64,000 nucleotides of DNA from Streptomyces roseochromogenus subsp. oscitans DS 12.976. Lineage in GTDB: Bacteria > Actinomycetota > Actinomycetes > Streptomycetales > Streptomycetaceae. The stretch spans positions 3,302,348-3,366,347 of the forward strand of contig NZ_CM002285.1 of the NCBI RefSeq assembly GCF_000497445.1, in the 5' to 3' direction. The notes under the pieces were generated by a model that was not told the origin of the DNA, ran no database searches, and saw only the letters and a program-made list of their open reading frames with translations. A program made the position numbers and the translations under genes. How positions within the stretch are numbered: the stretch's first letter is position 1; each line of letters opens with the position of its first letter. This document shows, piece after piece, positions 1 through 9,002 of this stretch.

Positions 1-56
1 TCGCCGTCGACGACGACCGAAGTCCCGCCGCCCTCAATGTCGATAGGACTTGTCAC
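1..56 (-). CDS. possible 5' fragment of a leftward gene running off the window
   Basis: A leftward reading frame can start at GTG 56-54 and stays open to the window edge for 18 codons (start MTSPIDIEGGGT). The only ribosome-binding match is a weak GGAC a few bases upstream. In streptomycetes the gene beyond typA on this side is usually a peptide ABC transporter gene (bldK locus), so a partial gene is expected here, but the fragment is too short to identify. Confidence 0.3.
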   Translation of the reverse strand, partial: MTSPIDIEGGGTSVVVDG

Positions 57-410
57 GGTTCGTCCGTTTCAAGGTATGAGTGACTCCACGCGTTCACCAA
101 CAAGAGAGGGTTCCGCCCTGCCTCCGACACCCCTGACGGAGGATCAGGCACCCCCTGGTGCTCGTGAGTCGGCGCACTGTCCCCACAGTGCGAGACCCAT
201 TGACCCGAGCGCTGTGCGGCTAACTATCTGCCATGGGTCCACTACCGACCACCGCCCGTAGATCTCAATTCAGTCACGGATCGCGGCCAGATCTTTCAAA
301 ATCTGGACAAACTGTTCGACGGAAGAAGGCGCGAAACGGACTTGTTACATGGGTATCGGGCAGCGATCTCCGCATGCCGGACATAGGGCGCCAGAAAATG
401 GGTTGCAAAA
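57..410. other. intergenic stretch with several hairpins
   Basis: No convincing gene. It contains dyads that could structure a leader RNA for the leftward gene: CCTCCG/CGGAGG (121-142), an imperfect one near 145-162, and a perfect 8-bp stem with 4-base loop, CGCACTGT-CCCC-ACAGTGCG (173-192). No promoter is assigned with confidence. Confidence 0.4.
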
Positions 411-445
411 AGCCCGGGCACCCCCACGATGGGGGCACCCGGGCT
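411..445 (-). terminator. Rho-independent terminator of typA
   Basis: An inverted repeat (AGCCCGGG paired with CCCGGGCT, then CCCCC/GGGGG inside a small internal loop) lies 15 bases beyond the typA stop. On the minus strand it is followed by a run of T residues. Confidence 0.85.
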
Positions 446-459
446 CAACTACAGGTGGA

Positions 460-2367
460 TCAGCCGTGCTTGGCTCGGCTCGCGGCGCGCGCCCGCTCCC
501 GCTGGTCGAGGTTGACCTTGCGGATGCGAACGGCCTCCGGGGTCACCTCGACGCACTCGTCGTCGCGGCAGAACTCCAGCGACTGCTCAAGGGACAGCTT
601 GCGCGGCGGCACGATCGACTCGGCCACGTCGGCCGTCGAGGACCGCATGTTGGTGAGCTTCTTCTCCTTGGTGATGTTGACGTCCATGTCGTCGGCGCGG
701 GAGTTCTCACCGACGATCATGCCCTCGTACACCTCGGTGCCCGGTTCCACGAACAGCACGCCGCGCTCCTGGAGGTTCGTCATCGCGAACGCGGTGACGG
801 CACCGGAGCGGTCGGCGACCAGCGAACCGTTGTTACGGGTCTGCAGGGTGCCGAACCAGGGCTCGTGGCCCTCGTGGATGGAGTGGCCGATGCCCGTGCC
901 GCGGGTCTGGGTCAGGAACTCGGTCCGGAAACCGATCAGACCACGGGACGGCACGACGAACTCCATGCGCACCCAGCCGGAGCCGTGGTTCGACATGTTG
1001 TCCATGCGGCCCTTGCGGACGCCCATGAGCTGCGTGACGGCGCCCATGTGCTCCTCGGGCACGTCGATCGTCATGCGCTCGACCGGCTCGTAGACCTTGC
1101 CGTCGACGTCCTTGGTGACCACCTGCGGCTTGCCGACGGTCAGCTCGTAGCCCTCCCGGCGCATGGTCTCGACCAGGATGGCGAGCGCCAGCTCACCACG
1201 GCCCTGGACCTCCCAGGCGTCCGGACGCTCGGTCTCCAGGACACGGAGGGAGACGTTACCGATCAGCTCGCGGTCCAGGCGGTCCTTGACCTGGCGGGCG
1301 GTGACCTTGCGGTCCTTCACGGCCGCCTTGGCGTCCGCGCCCTTGCCGGTGCCGCCCCGGCCGACCAGCGGCGAGGTGTTCGTACCGATGACCATGGAGA
1401 TCGCGGGCTCGTCCACCGTGATCAGCGGCAGCGGAACGGGGTTCTCGGTGTCCGCGAGGGTCTCACCGATCATGATGTCGGGGATACCGGCGACGGCGCA
1501 GATGTCACCCGGGCCGGCCTTCTCGGCGGGCTTGCGGGTGAGCGCCTCGGTCATCATCAGCTCGGTGATGCGCACGTTCTGGATCGAGCCGTCGCGCTTG
1601 ATCCAGGCGACCGTCTGGCCCTTGCGCAGCTCGCCCTGCTCGACGCGGAGCAGCGCGATACGGCCGAGGAAGTTGTCGGCGTCCAGGTTGGTGACGTGGG
1701 CCTGGAGCGGCGCGGCCTCGTCGTAGGTCGGAGCCGGGATGTGCTCCAGGATCGTGGAGAAGAACGGCTCCAGGCTGTCGCTGTCGGCCGGGACCGTGCC
1801 GTCGTCCGGCTTGGTCAGCGAGGCGACGCCGTCACGGCCGCAGGCGTAGACGATCGGGAACTCGATCTGGTCCTCGTCCGCGTCCAGGTCCAGGAAGAGG
1901 TCGTAGGTCTCGTTGACGACCTCGTCGATCCGGGAGTCCGGGCGGTCCGTCTTGTTGATGCACAGGATGACGGGCAGCCGCTGCTGGAGCGCCTTGCGCA
2001 GCACGAAGCGGGTCTGCGGGAGCGGGCCCTCGGAGGCGTCGACGAGGAGCACCACGCCGTCGACCATCGACAGACCGCGCTCGACCTCGCCACCGAAGTC
2101 GGCGTGGCCCGGGGTGTCGATGATGTTGATCGTGATCGGGTCCCCGCCGTCCTTGGGGTGGTACTTCACCGCCGTGTTCTTGGCGAGGATCGTGATGCCC
2201 TTCTCACGCTCCAGGTCGTTCGAGTCCATCATGCGGTCGTCGACCGAGTCGAGCTGGTGGGCGGCGAACGCGCCGGCCTGCTTCAGCATGCCGTCGACGA
2301 TGGTGGTCTTGCCGTGGTCGACGTGGGCGACGATGGCGACGTTGCGGATGTCGTGGCGCGTGGCCAT
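460..2367 (-). CDS. typA: GTP-binding protein TypA/BipA
   Basis: Ribosome-associated translational GTPase of the EF-G/LepA family, cytosolic, about 635 residues, the usual length. The P-loop AHVDHGKTT lies near residue 18, the switch II DTPGH motif follows, and CINKTDRPD is the G4 region. The C-terminal half is the EF-G-like domain with the family's VPSRGLIGFR stretch. The frame extends 27 codons upstream, but ATG 2367 gives the conserved start MATRHDIRNVAIVAHVDHG. The gene is followed by a strong terminator. In other bacteria BipA acts in ribosome assembly and stress adaptation; nothing here deviates from the family. Confidence 0.95.
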   Translation of the reverse strand: MATRHDIRNVAIVAHVDHGKTTIVDGMLKQAGAFAAHQLDSVDDRMMDSNDLEREKGITILAKNTAVKYHPKDGGDPITINIIDTPGHADFGGEVERGLSMVDGVVLLVDASEGPLPQTRFVLRKALQQRLPVILCINKTDRPDSRIDEVVNETYDLFLDLDADEDQIEFPIVYACGRDGVASLTKPDDGTVPADSDSLEPFFSTILEHIPAPTYDEAAPLQAHVTNLDADNFLGRIALLRVEQGELRKGQTVAWIKRDGSIQNVRITELMMTEALTRKPAEKAGPGDICAVAGIPDIMIGETLADTENPVPLPLITVDEPAISMVIGTNTSPLVGRGGTGKGADAKAAVKDRKVTARQVKDRLDRELIGNVSLRVLETERPDAWEVQGRGELALAILVETMRREGYELTVGKPQVVTKDVDGKVYEPVERMTIDVPEEHMGAVTQLMGVRKGRMDNMSNHGSGWVRMEFVVPSRGLIGFRTEFLTQTRGTGIGHSIHEGHEPWFGTLQTRNNGSLVADRSGAVTAFAMTNLQERGVLFVEPGTEVYEGMIVGENSRADDMDVNITKEKKLTNMRSSTADVAESIVPPRKLSLEQSLEFCRDDECVEVTPEAVRIRKVNLDQRERARAASRAKHG

Positions 2368-2537
2368 ATTGCGGCGTACTCCCGGAGTGTGAGGAAAGCC
2401 TGCGCGTACGTGTGCGTTACGCGGGCCTTGCCGGGCTTGACATGCCACGGCCTCACCCCATGTTACGTGGCCCCGAGCGAGTCGGCCTTCCGAGGGTCAC
2501 GTGATGATCTCCACGGAGATCATTTCCTGGGAGACGA

Positions 2538-4805
2538 TCAGTTCTTGGGACTGGGGGAGATCTTCGCCCCCTTCTTCAGAAAGCCCATGTCCTCATACAC
2601 GGGCGTCTGGAATCCGAACGCTCCCACATTGACGAGGTTCTTCCGCACGGCCACCAGCTGAGGCCGCTGATACAGCGGGATGGACCCCGCCGCGGCCCAG
2701 ATCCTCGCGTCGGCCTTGCGGATCAGCGAGACCGCCTTGCCCTCGTCCAGCGTCGCCACGGCCTCGTCGAAGAGCTGGTCGACCTGGTCGGTCCCCACCC
2801 GCGTGTAGTTCTGCTCGACGTTCACCGAGCCGTCCGCGGCCGGCACCGGCTTCGCGTAGACCGGGCGGTCGTCCGTCGCCGGGAACGCGGAGGACGGCCA
2901 CGAGTACAGCGCGAGGTCGTAGTCGCCGGAGGCGATGTGGTCCTTGAAGTAGCTGTCGTCCGAGACCTTGATGATCGTCGTCCGGATGCCGAGCCGCTCC
3001 AGCATGGCCGAGATCCGCTCGGCGACCGAGTTGAGCGTCTCGGAGCCGACGCCGGACGGGAGCACGAAGCGCAGCGTGAGCGCCTTGCCGTCCTTGGCGA
3101 GCGGGGCCGCCGGCGCGGCGGCCGCGGCCGTGCCCTTGGGGGCGTACGCACCGGGTACGCCCCCGTTCCTGCCCTCCTGGACCAGGTGCCGGTCACCCCC
3201 GTCGCCGTGGCCCCCGCTCTTGCCGTCGCCGGTCTTGTCGTCCTCGCCGACGATGTACTCGCCGTCCCTGCCGCCGTCGGACTTCTCCTCCCCGTCACCC
3301 TTGTCTCCCCTATCCCCCTTGTCCCCCTGGTCGCTCTCGGCGCCGGCGGCCTTCTCGCCCTTCTTGGCCCCCTTGACCGGGCCGCCCGGCACCCAGCCGG
3401 CGTCGGCGAGGAGCGCCTGCGCCTCCTTGGTGTCCTGGCCGCCGACCGCGCCGCTGTCGTCGGCGTAGGCGGCCTGCCCGGACAGCGCGAGATGGCTGCC
3501 GACCGGGACGGCGGGCAGGCCCAACGGAGTGAGGACCAGCCGGGCCAGTTCCTTGCGGTCCAGGGCACGGGCGACGGCCCGGCGGACGCGTTCATCGGCG
3601 AGGGGGCCCTCGGAGCCGTTGAGGGCGAGCTGGGTATAGGCGGGCTCCAGCGACCTGCGGACCTCGACCTCGCGCAATGCCAGCTGCTCGCCCAGGTACT
3701 CGGCGATGGCCTTGTGCAGCTTGCCCTTGCCGGCCTTGGCCGCGTCGGCGCCGAAGTCGTGGGCGAGCGCCCAGGCGCGCAGCTTCTTCACGGAGGTCCG
3801 GCCGGAGCCCTGCAGCGGGTTCGCGGTGCCGTGGGCGGCGAGCCCGATCCGCTGGGCGTCGGCGGGGTCGACGTCGGCGACGTCCACACTGCCGTTGGCG
3901 AGCGCCTCGGCCCGCTTGTCGCGGGGTACAGCATGCAGCACGATCTCGGACAGCTTGGCGGACCTGCCCCACCAGCGCGGGTTGCGGGTGAGGACGACGT
4001 CCTTGTTGGCGGTGTCGACCTTGTCCACCGTGAACGGTCCGGCGGTGACCTTCAGCCTGCGGCGGGCCTCGTCGTTGAAGGCCTCCGGGGTGCCCATGAC
4101 CTCCTTCGGGTACAGCGGTGAGAACAGCGACTTCCAGTCGGCGTAGGGGCGGGCGAAGGTGACCCGGACCTGGAGGTCGCTGGCGCCGCGCTCGATCTTC
4201 TCGATGCGGTCGTAGCCGGCGTTGCGGGCGGTCCAGAAGGCGCTGTTCTTGCCGGACAGGGCGCGCCACTGGGCGAGGAAGTCCGCGGCCCCGATCTCCC
4301 GGCCGTCGCTCCAGACGGCCTGCTGGTTCAGCTTGTACAGCACGACCTGGCGCGGCTCGGTCTCGATGACCTTGGCCGACTCCAGGTAGGCGGGGTTGGG
4401 TACCGGCCGGCCGCCGGCGTCCAGCCGGAACAGGGAGGGCAGTACGGCCTGGGCGATGCGGTTGGTGCCGGTGTCGGCGTCGGCCTGGAAGGTGTTGAGA
4501 GTCGCGGGTACGGCGTCGACGGCCCACTTCAGGCTGGAGCCGTCGGCGACCAGGTCCCGGGCGACCGGGGCGATGTCCTGGCCGGCGAGCGGCTTGCCAG
4601 CCTCGTCCTCGTCCGAGCCGCACCCGGCGAGGAACGGCACGGCCAGCACGCCTGCCGTGAGAAAGGCGGTGAGGCTCCGCTGGAGGCGCCGTGACGCGCC
4701 GTCGGTCGTCTGCTGCTCCGTCGTGGCTGGTCGCGCAGTTCCCCGCGCCCCTTCAGGGCGCTGCCCAGCCGTGACCGGCTGGGCGCCGACGCCGTCGTGG
4801 GACAT
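2538..4805 (-). CDS. family 5 extracellular solute-binding lipoprotein with low-complexity insert
   Basis: Substrate-binding component of an oligopeptide/dipeptide-type ABC importer, anchored outside the membrane by a lipid. A hydrophobic segment after residue 40 ends in lipobox LAGC with lipidated Cys62, preceded by RR at 39-40. The start ATG 4805 has a good GGAGGT site upstream. At 755 residues it is longer than usual (about 550-600). The excess is a long N-region (residues 17-28 coincide with a REP-like repeat) and an Asp/Gly/Lys-rich low-complexity insert at about residues 477-573 (DKGDRGDKGDGEEK type), then an Ala/Pro run. No permease or ATPase gene is adjacent on the right; the transporter may lie beyond typA. 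Ligand unknown. Confidence 0.85.
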   Translation of the reverse strand: MSHDGVGAQPVTAGQRPEGARGTARPATTEQQTTDGASRRLQRSLTAFLTAGVLAVPFLAGCGSDEDEAGKPLAGQDIAPVARDLVADGSSLKWAVDAVPATLNTFQADADTGTNRIAQAVLPSLFRLDAGGRPVPNPAYLESAKVIETEPRQVVLYKLNQQAVWSDGREIGAADFLAQWRALSGKNSAFWTARNAGYDRIEKIERGASDLQVRVTFARPYADWKSLFSPLYPKEVMGTPEAFNDEARRRLKVTAGPFTVDKVDTANKDVVLTRNPRWWGRSAKLSEIVLHAVPRDKRAEALANGSVDVADVDPADAQRIGLAAHGTANPLQGSGRTSVKKLRAWALAHDFGADAAKAGKGKLHKAIAEYLGEQLALREVEVRRSLEPAYTQLALNGSEGPLADERVRRAVARALDRKELARLVLTPLGLPAVPVGSHLALSGQAAYADDSGAVGGQDTKEAQALLADAGWVPGGPVKGAKKGEKAAGAESDQGDKGDRGDKGDGEEKSDGGRDGEYIVGEDDKTGDGKSGGHGDGGDRHLVQEGRNGGVPGAYAPKGTAAAAAPAAPLAKDGKALTLRFVLPSGVGSETLNSVAERISAMLERLGIRTTIIKVSDDSYFKDHIASGDYDLALYSWPSSAFPATDDRPVYAKPVPAADGSVNVEQNYTRVGTDQVDQLFDEAVATLDEGKAVSLIRKADARIWAAAGSIPLYQRPQLVAVRKNLVNVGAFGFQTPVYEDMGFLKKGAKISPSPKN
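4722..4757. repeat. Streptomyces REP-like repeat inside a coding start
   Basis: The minus strand reads GGGGCGCGGGGAACTGCGCG followed by ACCAGCC, a repeat family common between Streptomyces genes. Here it is translated as part of the N-terminal region of the binding lipoprotein. Related sequence lies at 60415-60528. Confidence 0.6.
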
Positions 4806-5093
4806 CTCTGCTACCTCCGGGAAGCCGCGAGCGTTATGATCACGTTTGGCGGTATATGGAGCTGATCAGATCTATGCGGCCCACTGAAGAGGAAAGGATC
4901 CGGCAACAGCGGGCGACACGGCGACCACAAACAGTAACCTCACCCGTGTGGCGCAACACACCCGGAGATGCATCGATACGCCTCCGCCAATCGGTGCACA
5001 TGCCTTCACAGAGGCAGGTGTGACGCGCAACACTCCAAGGCGCATGAACGTCGCCGCCCAGGGCCCGCCGGACCCATGGAAGTGAGGCAAGAC

Positions 5094-5384
5094 ATGTCTG
5101 TGCACGACGACATCACCTCGGTCCAGCGCTCCCTCGACGATCTGAACCGGTCGCTGGGACGTCTGGAGCACCAGCTCGGCAGCGGCGGCCTGGAGATGCG
5201 CCGGGTCCGGCTGGACGCCGACCATCTGCGCGAGAGCCTGGCGCTGCTGCGGGAGACGGCCGCAGCCCCGGCCGAGCCCCGCCGCCCCGACCTCGTCACC
5301 ATCTCCGACAAGCCCTACGACTTCAGCCTGTGGACGGACACGGACGACGAAGGCCTGGGCGCCCGCGACCGCCACGCCCCCTGA
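5094..5384 (+). CDS. small hypothetical protein with helical N-terminal half
   Basis: Ninety-six residues starting MSVHDDITSVQRSLDDLNRS. ATG 5094 is preferred because AGTGAGG sits 6 bases upstream; an in-frame ATG at 5076 is possible. Residues 5-62 look like an amphipathic coiled coil (leucines at heptad-like spacing). The C-terminal third is Asp/Pro-rich and ends in charged residues. It lies 50 bases ahead of the succinate dehydrogenase operon and may be cotranscribed. No recognisable domain; function unknown. Confidence 0.7.
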   Translation: MSVHDDITSVQRSLDDLNRSLGRLEHQLGSGGLEMRRVRLDADHLRESLALLRETAAAPAEPRRPDLVTISDKPYDFSLWTDTDDEGLGARDRHAP

Positions 5385-5434
5385 TCCCTGAGCCCTAGAA
5401 GAGCCATAGAGCGCCATAGAAGCGGAGCCCCGCC

Positions 5435-6256
5435 TTGGCCACTGGTACGGAACCCCAACAGAACAGCGGCGGCGTACGGACCGGTACGCGCGCCGCGATC
5501 ACCGCCCCGCATCTGCGGACCGACCGCTGGTGGCTGGCGCCCGCCGTCACCGCGGCCGGTCTGTTCGCCTTCGTCGTCTACTCGACGTGGCGGGCCTTCG
5601 CCAACGCGGACTACTACGCGGCGCCGTACGTCTCGCCGTTCTACTCGCCGTGCCTGGCGCAGAACTGCCGGACCATGCACGCCGGCCCCAACGCCGACCT
5701 CTTCGGCAGCTGGTGGGGCATCTCCCCCGCGATCATCATCCTGATCTTCCCGCTCGGCTTCCGGCTGACCTGCTACTACTACCGCAAGGCGTACTACCGC
5801 AGCTTCTGGGCGTCCCCGCCGGCCTGCGCGGTGGCCGAGCCGCACAAGAAGTACACGGGTGAGACCCGCTTCCCGCTGATCCTGCAGAACGTCCACCGGT
5901 ACTTCTTCTACGCCGCCCTGCTGGTCGCCGGCGTGCTGACCTACGACACGGTCCTGTCCTTCCGCGACACCCACTACCGGTGGGGCCACATGGGCCTGGG
6001 CACCCTCGTCTTCCTGGTCAACATCGTGCTGATCTGGGCGTACACCCTGTCCTGCCACTCCTGCCGGCACATCGTCGGCGGCAAGCTCAAACACTTCTCG
6101 AAGCATCCGGTGCGCTACCAGGCGTGGCAGTTCGTCGGCAGGCTCAACGCCCGCCATATGCAGCTGGCGTGGGCGTCGCTGCTGAGCGTGGCGCTCGCCG
6201 ACTTCTACGTCTATCTCGTCGCGTCCGGGGTCTTCGCCGACCCGCGCTTCTTCTAG
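5435..6256 (+). CDS. sdhC: succinate dehydrogenase membrane anchor subunit, Sdh1 type
   Basis: Membrane subunit of respiratory complex II, passing electrons from succinate to quinone. It is 273 residues starting at TTG with about five membrane helices (33-51, 93-111, 155-172, 185-207, 241-265). Gene order and subunit sizes match the mycobacterial Sdh1 operon (membrane subunit 273 residues, flavoprotein about 646, iron-sulfur about 248). Cysteines and histidines cluster at C73/C78 and in CHSCRH at 207-212. Work on mycobacterial Sdh1 reported a membrane-embedded Rieske-type Fe-S centre in place of haem; these residues could be the equivalent ligands, which is my inference. Confidence 0.85.
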   Translation: MATGTEPQQNSGGVRTGTRAAITAPHLRTDRWWLAPAVTAAGLFAFVVYSTWRAFANADYYAAPYVSPFYSPCLAQNCRTMHAGPNADLFGSWWGISPAIIILIFPLGFRLTCYYYRKAYYRSFWASPPACAVAEPHKKYTGETRFPLILQNVHRYFFYAALLVAGVLTYDTVLSFRDTHYRWGHMGLGTLVFLVNIVLIWAYTLSCHSCRHIVGGKLKHFSKHPVRYQAWQFVGRLNARHMQLAWASLLSVALADFYVYLVASGVFADPRFF

Positions 6257-6306
6257 AGACCCATCTAGAGACCCGTCTTCCAAAGACCCAGTGAGGATCT
6301 GAGCCG

Positions 6307-8238
6307 ATGTCCGTGGTCGACCGCCAGGAGTGGGACGTCGTCGTGGTCGGTGCCGGAGGCGCCGGGCTGCGCGCCGCGATCGAGGCGCGCGAGCGGGGCG
6401 CCCGTACGGCGGTGATCTGCAAGTCGCTGTTCGGCAAGGCGCACACGGTGATGGCCGAGGGCGGCATCGCCGCGGCCATGGCCAACGCCAACGAGCACGA
6501 CAACTGGCAGGTCCACTTCCGCGACACCATGCGCGGCGGCAAGTTCCTCAACCAGTGGCGGATGGCCGAGCTGCACGCGCAGGAGGCCCCGGACCGGGTG
6601 TGGGAGCTGGAGACCTGGGGCGCGCTGTTCGACCGTACGGAGGACGGCCGGATCTCCCAGCGCAACTTCGGCGGCCACGAGTATCCGCGCCTCGCCCACG
6701 TCGGCGACCGTACGGGCCTGGAGCTGATCCGTACGCTCCAGCAGAAGATCGTCGCCCTGCAGCAGGAGGACTTCAAGGAGACCGGGGACTACGAGTCCCG
6801 GCTGAAGGTCTTCCAGGAGTGCACGGTCACGAGGGTCTTGAAAAACGGCGACCGGGTGTCCGGGGTCTTCGCCTACGAGCGCGAGACCGGCCGCTTCTTC
6901 GTCCTGGAGGCACCGTCGGTCGTGGTCGCGACCGGCGGCATCGGCAAGTCCTTCAAGGTCACCTCGAACTCCTGGGAGTACACCGGCGACGGCCACGCGC
7001 TGGCGCTGCTGGCCGGCGCGCAGCTGCTGAACATGGAGTTCGTGCAGTTCCACCCGACAGGCATGGTCTGGCCGCCGTCGGTGAAGGGCATCCTGGTCAC
7101 CGAGTCGGTGCGCGGCGACGGCGGGGTGCTCAGGAACTCCGAGGGCAAGCGGTTCATGTTCGACTACATCCCGGACGTGTTCAAGGAGAAGTACGCCGAG
7201 TCGGAGGAGGAGGGCGACCGGTGGTACGAGGACCCGGAGCACAACCGCCGCCCGCCCGAGCTGCTCCCCCGCGACGAGGTGGCCCGCGCGATCAACTCCG
7301 AGGTGAAGGCGGGCCGCGGATCCCCGCACGGCGGGGTCTTCCTGGACGTGTCGACACGCATGCCGGCCGAGGTGATCCGGCGTCGGCTGCCCTCCATGTA
7401 CCACCAGTTCAAGGAGCTGGCGGACGTCGACATCACGGCGGAGGCGATGGAGGTCGGGCCGACCTGTCACTACGTGATGGGCGGCATCGCGGTCGACTCC
7501 GACACGGCGGCGGCGCGCGGCGTGCCGGGCCTGTTCGCGGCCGGTGAGGTCGCGGGCGGCATGCACGGCTCCAACCGGCTGGGCGGCAACTCCCTCTCGG
7601 ACCTGCTGGTGTTCGGCCGCCGTGCGGGCTGGCACGCGGCGGAGTACGCCCAGGCGCACCAGCGCCCGCCGCTGGACGACGCCCAGGTCGACGCGGCGTC
7701 CGCGGAGGCCCTGCGGCCCTTCTCGGCGGAGGCCGACCGGGAGGGCGAGGCGGGCCCGCCGGAGAACCCGTACACCCTGCACCAGGAACTCCAGCAGACC
7801 ATGAACGACCTGGTCGGCATCATCCGCCGCGAGGGCGAGATGGAGCAGGCCCTGCGCAAGCTCGGCGAGCTGCGGGTACGCGCCCGGCGGGCCGGCGTCG
7901 AGGGCCACCGCCAGTTCAACCCGGGCTGGCATCTCGCCCTCGACCTGCGGAACATGCTGCTGGTCAGCGAGTGCGTGGCCCGCGCGGCCCTGGAACGCAC
8001 CGAGTCGCGCGGCGGCCACACCCGCGAGGACCATCCGACGATGGACCGCGCCTGGCGCAATGTGAACCTGCTCTGCGCCCTCGCCGACCCCACCGGCAGC
8101 CTGGCGGCGACCGACCCCGGCCGCGGCCAGATCCGCCTCACCCGTGAGAACACCGACCCCATCCGCCCGGACCTGCTCGCTCTCTTCGAGAAGGAGGAGC
8201 TGGTCAAGTACCTCGCCGAAGAGGAGCTGTACGAGTGA
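6307..8238 (+). CDS. sdhA: succinate dehydrogenase flavoprotein subunit
   Basis: Catalytic subunit of complex II oxidising succinate to fumarate with covalently bound FAD; 643 residues, normal length. The Rossmann FAD-binding motif VVGAGGAGLRAAIEA is at residues 13-27, and the HTVMAEGGIAAAM segment holds the His that binds flavin. The dicarboxylate-site region containing HPTGM and the CHYVMGGI segment are present. The C-terminal capping helices are typical. ATG 6307 lies 50 bases after sdhC. The stop overlaps the sdhB start as GTGA, indicating translational coupling. Product fumarate feeds the two fumarases encoded further right. Confidence 0.95.
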   Translation: MSVVDRQEWDVVVVGAGGAGLRAAIEARERGARTAVICKSLFGKAHTVMAEGGIAAAMANANEHDNWQVHFRDTMRGGKFLNQWRMAELHAQEAPDRVWELETWGALFDRTEDGRISQRNFGGHEYPRLAHVGDRTGLELIRTLQQKIVALQQEDFKETGDYESRLKVFQECTVTRVLKNGDRVSGVFAYERETGRFFVLEAPSVVVATGGIGKSFKVTSNSWEYTGDGHALALLAGAQLLNMEFVQFHPTGMVWPPSVKGILVTESVRGDGGVLRNSEGKRFMFDYIPDVFKEKYAESEEEGDRWYEDPEHNRRPPELLPRDEVARAINSEVKAGRGSPHGGVFLDVSTRMPAEVIRRRLPSMYHQFKELADVDITAEAMEVGPTCHYVMGGIAVDSDTAAARGVPGLFAAGEVAGGMHGSNRLGGNSLSDLLVFGRRAGWHAAEYAQAHQRPPLDDAQVDAASAEALRPFSAEADREGEAGPPENPYTLHQELQQTMNDLVGIIRREGEMEQALRKLGELRVRARRAGVEGHRQFNPGWHLALDLRNMLLVSECVARAALERTESRGGHTREDHPTMDRAWRNVNLLCALADPTGSLAATDPGRGQIRLTRENTDPIRPDLLALFEKEELVKYLAEEELYE

Positions 8239-9002
8239 CCAGCTACGAGGCCCGCTTCAAGGTGTGGCGGGGTGATGTGCGGGGCGGTGGCCTCGAGGAC
8301 TTCACGGTCGAGGTCCACGACGGCGAAGTGGTCCTGGACATCGTCCACCGCCTCCAGGCCACCCAGGCGCCCGACCTGGCCGTGCGCTGGAACTGCAAGG
8401 CCGGCAAGTGCGGTTCGTGCTCGGCGGAGATCAACGGCCGCCCGCGCCTGATGTGCATGACCCGTATGTCGGTGTTCACGCGCGAGGAGACGATCACGAT
8501 CACCCCCCTGCGCGCCTTCCCGGTGGTCCGCGACCTGGTGACCGACGTCGGCTTCAACTACCAGAAGGCCAGGGAGGTCCCGGCGTTCGTGCCACCCGCC
8601 GGGGTCGGTCCCGGCGCGTACCGGATGATGCAGGAGGACGTGGACCGCTCGCAGGAGTTCCGCAAGTGCATCGAGTGCTTCCTGTGCCAGGACACCTGCC
8701 ATGTGGTGCGCGACCACGAGGAGAACAAGACGGCGTTCGCGGGCCCGCGTTTCCTGATGCGGATCGCGGAACTGGACATGCACCCCCTGGACGCGGCAGC
8801 GGAGTCAGGCCTGGACCGCAAAGGCACGGCGCAGGACGAACACGGCCTCGGCTACTGCAACATCACCAAGTGCTGCACGGAGGTCTGCCCCGAGGGCATC
8901 AAGATCACCGACAATGCCCTGATCCCCCTGAAGGAGCGCGCGGTGGACCGCAAGTACGACCCGCTGGTGTGGCTGGGCTCGAAGATCAGGAGGCGGCCTT
9001 AG
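8235..9002 (+). CDS. sdhB: succinate dehydrogenase iron-sulfur subunit
   Basis: Electron-transfer subunit of complex II, 255 residues. Three cluster-binding groups are visible: CKAGKCGSC plus a downstream Cys (plant-type 2Fe-2S), CIECFLCQDTC, and CTEVCPEG (the 4Fe-4S/3Fe-4S pair). It starts at GTG 8235 overlapping the sdhA stop by 4 bases. Its last codons overlap the tail of the converging small membrane-protein gene by 17 bases. Confidence 0.94.
   Translation: MTSYEARFKVWRGDVRGGGLEDFTVEVHDGEVVLDIVHRLQATQAPDLAVRWNCKAGKCGSCSAEINGRPRLMCMTRMSVFTREETITITPLRAFPVVRDLVTDVGFNYQKAREVPAFVPPAGVGPGAYRMMQEDVDRSQEFRKCIECFLCQDTCHVVRDHEENKTAFAGPRFLMRIAELDMHPLDAAAESGLDRKGTAQDEHGLGYCNITKCCTEVCPEGIKITDNALIPLKERAVDRKYDPLVWLGSKIRRRP

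Noticed and set aside
233..2661. Long open frames on the plus strand opposite typA
   Set aside because: High G+C leaves long open antisense frames; the minus strand carries the GTPase motifs, and the plus frames have no homology or ribosome site.
5006..6283. Minus-strand frames opposite the small helical protein and sdhC
   Set aside because: The plus-strand sdhC has membrane helices and operon logic; the minus frames are Arg/Gln/Val-rich shadow translations.
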